Below, piece after piece: positions 57,586-64,000 of a DNA stretch of 64,000 bases (position 1 is its first letter; each line of letters begins with the position of its first letter). Under the pieces are notes generated by a model. That model was not told the origin of the DNA and searched no databases. It saw nothing but the letters and a program-made list of their open reading frames with translations. The position numbers and the translations under genes are program-made. This DNA comes from Caenorhabditis remanei (lineage: Eukaryota > Nematoda > Chromadorea > Rhabditida > Rhabditidae). The stretch covers positions 1,984,001 to 2,048,000 of the forward strand of contig NC_071333.1 of NCBI RefSeq assembly GCF_010183535.1. Direction: 5' to 3'.

Positions 57586-57593
57586 TATATAAG
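57586..57593 (+). promoter_or_regulatory. Candidate core promoter (TATATAAG)
   Basis: A TATATAAG box follows a pyrimidine-rich, GC-richer stretch and is followed by the palindrome CCACCCGGGTGG. A splice donor AAG/GTAAGTTT occurs at 57728. This looks like the start of a plus-strand transcript, but I find no convincing downstream coding exon. Confidence 0.4.
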
Positions 57594-57771
57594 CCCACCC
57601 GGGTGGTGGGAATATACAGGTCATATTTAGACCGATATGTGAGTTTTCGGTCTCCCTTATCCTATTTTTCTGAAATTCTAAAATTGTCTTATATTTGTTT
57701 CCTGTCAGACAAACGATTATTTTAAGAAGGTAAGTTTCGGGCAATGATGAAAATTAATATAAATCCGTAAT

Positions 57772-57985
57772 CTAATTTTAACCGGATAGAAAAATGTTAA
57801 ATATTTATATAATTGTTAATGCTTGGCCAAGCCCGGGAAGACCCAAACGCCCGGCTTCAAAAAAGGAACCAATTTTATCAAAAAAAGATTTTACAATTTT
57901 TCAGTTTGTTTTCAAAAACGAGAAAAGTTTTGTGATTTTTAAGAATTTCTTCTAATTCTGAATGTTAGCCAAAAGTTTGACATTT
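57772..57985 (+). repeat. Direct repeat, copy 1 (copy 2 at 60318-60535)
   Basis: Both copies contain GATAGAAAAATGTTAAATAT, CCAAGCCCGGGAAGACCCAA and CGCCCGGCTTCAAAAAAGGA in the same order and orientation, with few changes over about 210 bp. Confidence 0.85.
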
Positions 57986-57999
57986 TGCGAAAAAAATTT

Positions 58000-58845
58000 T
58001 ATACCAAAATCTGAACGCGTGTTCTGTTAATTAACTTACGTGTTCCGTCAATTAGCAAAGACAGCGTAACACCATCCCATAAATCTAAAAACTATTCCAG
58101 ATTGCAACCCCTGCTTGTTGACTTAAGTATTGAAGTTCATGCTGCCAAAGAATCACGAAAAACGGAAACTATGAGCACGGAGATCAGGAGGATGAAGATA
58201 ATTTTAAAATGTGGTTGGCACAAGTAATGCTTTTGTAAGATCCTTTCGAATTGTTAATGTCTGCGTCTATTGCCGAAATCTGATTAACTTTTCAAATCAC
58301 TATTTATACTTTGAAGATAGTTATTAGTCGGACCATTTTATCCACAGATATTCATATGTACACACCCAATCTTTTTCCCACTATCTCCTTCCAACAAAAA
58401 GCATCTGAAAATTATAAATGTCCGGTCTCCTCTTTTCCCTAACCATAATTTCCTTTCCCCAGAACCCTCCCCGGAAATTAGAAAATCCACAAAAACGTCT
58501 TCTAGAACTTCCCTCCCCCCTCTCTCTTATTCTTTTCTCACCCATTTTATATTTGAAACCCCACTTTTTTGTGTCTAATTAAACATCATCGCGACATTTG
58601 TCCCAACCCAATTCAATTCATCATTTGTCTTCTACACGCAATAATAATAAAGTCTGTTTTATTGTTTTTTCTTGCTTTTTTGTCTTTCGGGTACTGAGCC
58701 AAAGTATCCAGGACTAGTACCGTAGAGCGACTTAGCTAGTCAGGTAGCATAACTCCAGATTTGAATTTGATCTACCAAGTTCATTCGACATTTCAAGAAC
58801 ATTCGACATTTCACTTCTTTTACCAATTTTTTAGGCGCTTTGAAT
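58000..58845. other. Non-coding spacer
   Basis: No gene supported. There is a pyrimidine-rich stretch at 58380-58560. Confidence 0.5.
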
Positions 58846-58849
58846 ACAG

Positions 58850-60070
58850 GTGCACAGATTACCATATTTAAATCACAGAGAAGGTGTAATTGAAATAGCG
58901 CAAAGTGTGTGAGAGAGCGGTTTTAAAACTTAGAAAGCAAATTTTTATCTATTTGTATAATAAATAAAGTGTAAGGCTAATAGGAGATAGAAAATTTGAC
59001 AGACCGAAAAACCTACGTATCTTAGTGAGTGAAACAATGCTCTAAAACAAATTTATTTGGTTTTGTTGGCGCTAGAGAAGAAGCACATTTTGGATCCTAT
59101 GTGATTAAAGCCCCCAAAGTCAAAACCGCATGCCCAAATTTAAAATAGCGAGCCCAAATTGAAGATAGCGGGCGGAAAGTAAAAATATCTGGCCGAAGTC
59201 AAAAAACGGGCCGAAAGAAAGCAGTGAAGGAAAAAATAGAACAGCTGGGGTATTAGGAAAAATCATCCGATTAATTAAATAATATATTTCAAAAAACTTT
59301 GTCTTTGTGGTTTTAGATTTTTTCGTAGGTGGAGTCTTCATAGGAGAGGCAGTGGTTTTCTGAATCCAGCTGTTTTTGTCCTCGGTGTAGTAGAAAATGG
59401 AGCTCGGAGGTGGAAAAACATGAATACGATAACTTCAAATCTCCAATTCAGATACAAATGAGCGCATTAATTTTGAACCTGCTGCTTTGATTTGGGCCAG
59501 GTATTTTGACTTCTACCCGCTATAGTCATACAGAACCAAATTTTTTCTAACTTTCTCATCCCGTTTTGACATATTTTTTCAATAAACTTTGAAACAAATC
59601 TTTTTTTAAAGAAAATTTCAAAAATAAGTGTTCAATTAATGATAACATTCCCTTTTCAGTTTAAAATTGTGAGATTTCACTGAATGGAATAGCTGGATTA
59701 GTACCTTTGTAGGCAGCTGCAGAACTTTTGACTGGGATTTTGACTCAACGAGCCTATCAAATTTCAAGTTAAGCCCTACCCCCACCTCCCAGTTTAGCAA
59801 TTTTTCATTCAAATTTTAATCCTTCTTCTTCCCTTTCCCCTTGCGCTGTCTTTACCTTCCTCTAATTTCAATTTTCTGCGTCTCCTCGTTCCTGTACAAT
59901 ATTTTCCTCGTAATCTTTTGAGATACGAAAGTGGGCAGGTGAGTTAGACTTGAGCATGGAGTATAGAAGACTCCGCCCTTCTGTGGAAAACGTATATAAA
60001 CCCTGCCGTGAGAGCAAGGCTTCTAATTTCGACCACTACATGAGATGAGGTCGCCGCCTACAATATTTTC
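58850..60070 (+). repeat. Duplicated block, copy 3, with TATA module at 59993
   Basis: Carries GAAGGTGTAATTGAAATAGCGC, GGCAGCTGCAGAAC, CTGCGTCTCCTCGTTCC and the promoter module GACTCCGCCCTTCTGTGG with TATATAAA at 59993-60000. Downstream a donor-like GAGTAAGTGG at about 60140 matches the position in copy 1, but no homologous coding exon follows. Confidence 0.75.
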
Positions 60071-60317
60071 TTAAAATTCTAATAACCTTATCTGTATAGT
60101 CAACATGCTGGACGTTTCACAGGCGTGAGCAATTGAAATGAGTAAGTGGTGGCTGGGAGTGTTTGGTTTTTATTTTGAGTGAATCTGGCTAAAACATCAT
60201 GTCACCCAAGTACACTTCATATCAATTTAGGATATTATTCATTTTTGCATTAAAAAAGAGTTTTATTCATAGTTGTCAAGGCCCGCCTTCAAAAAATGAC
60301 CCTTTTTTCCACTTTTT

Positions 60318-60535
60318 TTTCTAATTTTAACTGGATAGAAAAATGTTAAATATTTATATAATTGTTAAAGCTCGGCCAAGCCCGGGAAGACCCAAACGCC
60401 CGGCTTCAAAAAAGGAACCAATTTTATCTAAGAATGATTTTACAATTTTCAGTTTGTTTTCAAAAACGAGAAAAGTTTTGTGATTTTCCAGAATTTCTTC
60501 TAATTCTAACTGATAGTCAAAAATTTGACTTTTTC
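60318..60535 (+). repeat. Direct repeat, copy 2 (copy 1 at 57772-57985)
   Basis: See the partner at 57.8 kb; the intervening 2.5 kb includes the third promoter block. Confidence 0.85.
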
Positions 60536-60617
60536 GCGAAAAAATTCAAAAAAATTTGAAAAATTTGAAAATTTGACTTTCGCGCCAATTTGCCCGGGCC
60601 TTGGGCTGGGACAACTA

Positions 60618-60677
60618 TGGTTTTATTATTGTAGAACATGGTTTTATTATTGTAGAACATTTTATTATTGTAGAACA
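60618..60677 (+). repeat. Three tandem TTTATTATTGTAGAACA units
   Basis: A unit of 18-21 bp occurs three times in succession. Each contains a T-rich run ending in GTAG, similar to a 3' splice site, just before the ORF at 60704. Confidence 0.85.
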
Positions 60678-60703
60678 CAAATGTGCCGCTACCAAGAACA
60701 CCA

Positions 60704-60877
60704 ATGTTGGTGAGAGGGCGTCCAAGACGCCAACGGATGGCACAGGCTCCGGCTCCAGCAGCTCTGGCTCCAGCTCCAGCAGAACACCCACTGAACTTGC
60801 CGGACCTCGCTGAGCTCGTCAGAGCACGTGAGCAGGACTACAACCGAGTGCTGGTTGCTCCGTGGACCGCCGATTAA
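60704..60877 (+). CDS. Small Pro/Ala-rich hypothetical protein or last exon
   Basis: From ATG 60704 the frame encodes 57 residues: a basic start (MLVRGRPRRQRM), an APAPAALAPAPAE linker and a well-formed acidic/basic tail (LNLPDLAELVRAREQDYNRV). GC-rich codon use contrasts with the surroundings and suggests real coding. The frame is open upstream to 60683, so it could instead be a final exon spliced at one of the three TTGTAG sites just upstream. No family recognised. Confidence 0.4.
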   Translation: MLVRGRPRRQRMAQAPAPAALAPAPAEHPLNLPDLAELVRAREQDYNRVLVAPWTAD

Positions 60878-60879
60878 GG

Positions 60880-62160
60880 TAGTCGTCAGCCATCTCGGGC
60901 TCCAGAATCAAACCCAACGAGTTTTCCTCGATTTTAGCTATGGTATGATGTTTGAAAGAATTCTAGATAAATTGTTTCTAAAAAATTTACTTTCAGTTTG
61001 GTTTCAAACGTTGAACCTCTACAACGCTTTGGTATTTCCTGTTTTTTGTAAGTTATCCTTTTTTGTTGTGTATCTTACAAACTTTTAAAGATTCTGATGT
61101 GTAACTGTACACGTGTCCTGTGAAAATGGTTTTCATCATAACTTTATCGGTTTTAATTTGATCGGCGATATTTTCATACCATTAGAAAGCCCGTATTTTT
61201 CTCTGTCATTGGATTTTTGAAAATGCACACCAGTGTGGGCTAGATAAGAAGAACATTTTTCTAACGTGCTCATTCCGTTATGACATATATTCAGTAAGTT
61301 TCTAAATGAATCACTTTTTGAATAAAATTTCACTCACGTTTTATTGAATGGAAGAAGCTGGGTTAGTCCCTTTGCAAAAATTACAGCCAGGTACAATTAC
61401 AGCCCATTGAACATCAAATCCATTATAAAGTTCTTCTGAGCCTTTGGACATTTGGACACACACTCTTCTTCGAACTTCCTTTTGAAATTATCTTGGCCTA
61501 GGAGAGTTAGCCCATTAGATTCCCAGTATAATACTCATATACTTTGTTTGTAGCCTACAATAAACTGGCCTAGAATTCTCCCGTTTGGAAAGTTAGGCCA
61601 TCAAATCCATGATCAAATGGACATTTGTACAATTGACCGCAAAGACAGAAGATTTGTTCTTCCTTCTGAAGTCGTCAGAATTAAGATGGACTTTTGTTTC
61701 GATAGTAAGGTTATCAGCTTTTCAGGATGAGACATTTCGATCATCTCTACTTATTGATATATGTATCTTAAATCCAGAAAATCCTAAGTTTGCACTTTTA
61801 AATGTCTCATATTTTCCTATTGCTGATTTCTTTACATTCCGAATTTTTTTTAGCTTTGTTTACAGCCAATTCCGTCCCCAAGGCGCTTGTAATATTCCTC
61901 TTTCTATTCCATATAATTGAAATCAGGTGCTCCCTCTTCTTTCCTCTCATTTTTTTTAGTGCTTTTGCTTATCATCTTTTTTGAAACCTAGCTACATATC
62001 TTCGAGATCCTGCAGCCCAGATTGAAATGACTGTTTTGATTTCTAACAAGGCTACATTTTGCAGTATTATTTTATTAGCAGTTTTAGTTCTAAAGATATA
62101 GGACTATCTATTTCAGGTTTTTCTTTTTATCTTTTCTCTCTTAATATTACTCAAAAAACC
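60880..62160. other. Non-coding spacer with a fragment of the duplicated block
   Basis: At 61270-61395 the CCGTTATGACATAT, GGGTTAGTCCCTTTGCAAAA and TTACAGCCAGGT motifs mark a partial block copy. The two plus ORFs at 61609-61984 show no family signature. Confidence 0.5.
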
Positions 62161-62168
62161 CATTCCAG

Positions 62169-62330
62169 ATGGCGCACGGAGACCCCGAAATGTAATCATC
62201 CATCGATTGGGAAGACGACGTAGACACTACTGACAACTTCCGCGACTTTGGTCTCATTGTGCTCGGCGTCGTCATTTTCTTTCTTTTTGTTCTTCTAAGA
62301 AACCAGCTATTCTATTTTATTTTTACCTAA
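62169..62330 (+). pseudogene. Small single-pass membrane protein gene with an early in-frame TAA
   Basis: CATTCCAG sits directly before an ATG, as in trans-spliced worm genes. The frame reads eight codons (MAHGDPEM), a TAA at 62193-62195, then continues open: SSIDWEDDVDTTDNF followed by a hydrophobic segment of about 17 residues (GLIVLGVVIFFLFVLL) and a stop at 62328. AATAAA follows at 62347. The whole would be a 53-codon protein with an acidic N-terminus and one membrane segment. The single TAA breaks it, so it is a recent pseudogene, a polymorphic null or a case of readthrough. Confidence 0.5.
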
Positions 62331-62756
62331 CTCTGGTGCTTTTGTTAATAAAGAGGAATATTAATTTGATATCAACTGCTTTCGGATTTTGTAAGGAAGG
62401 ACAGATTTATTTAAAAGTTAATATGTGCATATGCAATGCGCTCCACTGCAAAACTGATATGAATAAGAATAATCACATAGAAGAAGCATGAAGAGAGAAT
62501 AGAGGTAAGGATAGAGTCAATAAGGGTGGGAGAAAAAATATGAGTTGCTAGATAAACAGTGAAAAACAAATGGATGACAACGAGAATTTGACATTTTCAA
62601 TATTCATAGGAAAGGGATGGAGTGTAGTGAGACTTATTAGAGCTGCCTTGTACAGAAAACTTTAAAAGACAAACGAGAGAAGCGAACAAAAAGCTGTTTA
62701 TATGCCTTGAAAGCCGACGGCTTGGAAATTTCTCTGGGAATTGAAATTTTCAGTTT

Positions 62757-63148
62757 TCAATTCTCATCCACATCCAAAAAGATCTTCAAAATATCGGAAT
62801 CGAAATGCATAAACGACTCGGTCGCAGCAATCTTCGGGTACAAGTACCTGTTGATTTTTTCTTCATTATTATACAACAGCTTGCACATTTCTTCCGTCTC
62901 ATAGTGTGGGCTAGGATAGTTGAACACACGCATTGTTTACATGAAGCTGTCACTGAAATCCATTTAGGGTTACACAATTTCGAGAAAAAACTCACTCAAT
63001 TTCGTAGTGCCCTGCTATGTTCAGCCGGTCGAAAAAGTTGAAGACTTGTTCAATGAACGTTTCACTCTTCATACAGGGGAATCTGATGATAAAAAATTAT
63101 GGCTGACAGGTGTTGGGGGCGTAGAAAAGGTTCTTGGCATGGTAGTTC
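62757..63148 (-). pseudogene. Decayed gene fragment, two exon-like pieces
   Basis: After a TTTTTTCCAG acceptor the piece from 63148 reads NYHAKNLFYAPNTCQP, then a TAA (63098-63100), then MKSETFIEQVFNFFDRLNIA to a GTGAGT donor at 62995. After the next acceptor (62953) another TAA at 62937-62939 interrupts a frame that otherwise continues with RVFNYPSPHYETEEMCKLLY and ends at 62757. Good splice borders with two in-frame stops indicate a pseudogene. I do not recognise the protein. Confidence 0.5.
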
Positions 63149-63149
63149 T

Positions 63150-64000
63150 GGAAAAAAACTTATTAAGAGGCTCCGTCACAACAGCGCGTAGTTAGGGAGC
63201 GGGATTCGAAACAGCGCGGTCAGGAAATTATACTTCGGGCCAGTTCTAGACTGTTAGTGTTTAAAACTTTATTTAGCATTTACAGTAGCGAGCATAAGTG
63301 AGCACCCCTTCGTACTTTCAAGTGTAACTCTGCTGAATCGCGTCGTTTTGAAAGTACCTAATAATTGCTATTCAAAAGTCTGCATTTCCCTTCCTTAGAC
63401 CCCTTCTTCATTTTTCAAAAAATCTCAATACTTTTTTTCATCAGAAGAATAATTATTTGATCCCCTTCTCTTAATTTTAAACAGAAACACCACCTGTCTT
63501 TCTCTTTTTTCCATTGACCACACACACAGACACATTAAACTATTTTTCTCTCACTTTCTCTTCTTTTCCCCACTGCATTCGACCATCAATTAAAATGACA
63601 ATAAAAGAGAAAAGATGGACAGAGTGTACTACTTTTGATACTGATAACAACTGAAAGAGGGGAAAAGAAACTTAATTCCTTCGGTTATTTTTATCATTTT
63701 TCTCCTCGATAAACACTTTATGTTTTCGATATACTTTTTGAGAGAAAAAATAAAAGAAAGTGAGTCTATATATATATAGGGTAGGTAGATAGTTTGGTAT
63801 TTCATGGTCTTTGGTTACGGTAGTTTTTGTGGCAAAACCTAACTTTGGCACGCTCTTATCTTTTTTGTTGATGATGAAAAATTATTTCACAACTGTGTTA
63901 TTTTAGAACTCTAGTTTTACATTCTACAAAAATAGTTCTGGAAGTCATATCCTTTCAAACAATGGTTTTCTCTTAACCCTGTTCGCCAAAGTGCAATCAC
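63150..64000. other. Non-coding spacer to window end
   Basis: Only pyrimidine-rich tracts and a short (TA)n run near 63766-63778. Confidence 0.5.

Noticed and set aside
63180..63230. GTTTCGAATCCC (minus) as a tRNA B box
   Set aside because: No A box, acceptor stem or terminator at the right distances.

Overview
The window looks like nuclear DNA from a Caenorhabditis-type nematode. Introns are mostly short with TTTTCAG-like acceptors, upstream acceptors suit spliced-leader trans-splicing, and the DNA is AT-rich and full of inverted-repeat elements. It carries an F-box protein with an FTH/DUF38-like region and a BEL/Pao-type LTR element. All family assignments are by eye from translated exons; no search was run.

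Layout. 1-5.5 kb: a tandem 236-bp repeat with a tRNA-like core, a tRNA-like sequence, a broken minus-strand ORF, a decayed mariner element inside an AT microsatellite, and a small secreted six-cysteine protein gene (minus). 5.5-10.4 kb: mostly non-coding, with a tandem duplication and an intact tRNA-Ser(GCT). 10.4-13.0 kb: a complete six-exon ceramide glucosyltransferase gene (minus). 16.8-22.8 kb: a sixteen-exon JmjC histone demethylase gene (minus) with an internal exon duplication. 23-34.4 kb: repeat-dominated, with a 135-bp minisatellite, six dispersed copies of a ~400-bp unit and several terminal-inverted-repeat elements. 35.2-37.2 kb: a four-exon F-box gene (minus). 38.5-62.4 kb: copies of a duplicated block with a TATA promoter module (three modules), a small gene with a frame conflict, and a 10.4-kb LTR retrotransposon (42937-53322) that has split an older minus-strand gene. 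60-64 kb: one small proline/alanine-rich ORF and two decayed small genes.

The host genes look independent: lipid glycosylation, chromatin demethylation, ubiquitin-ligase substrate choice and a secreted protein, each with its own 5' acceptor site. No operon is evident.

The most unusual signal is inside the LTR element. The nonamer GCANCCCAC occurs 25 times exactly on its sense strand over about 9.6 kb, in the LTRs, the long non-coding leader and gag. Within gag it falls in all three reading frames, so the constraint acts on nucleic acid, not protein. The element has 805-bp LTRs, a 5-bp target duplication and a gag ORF but no recognisable pol.
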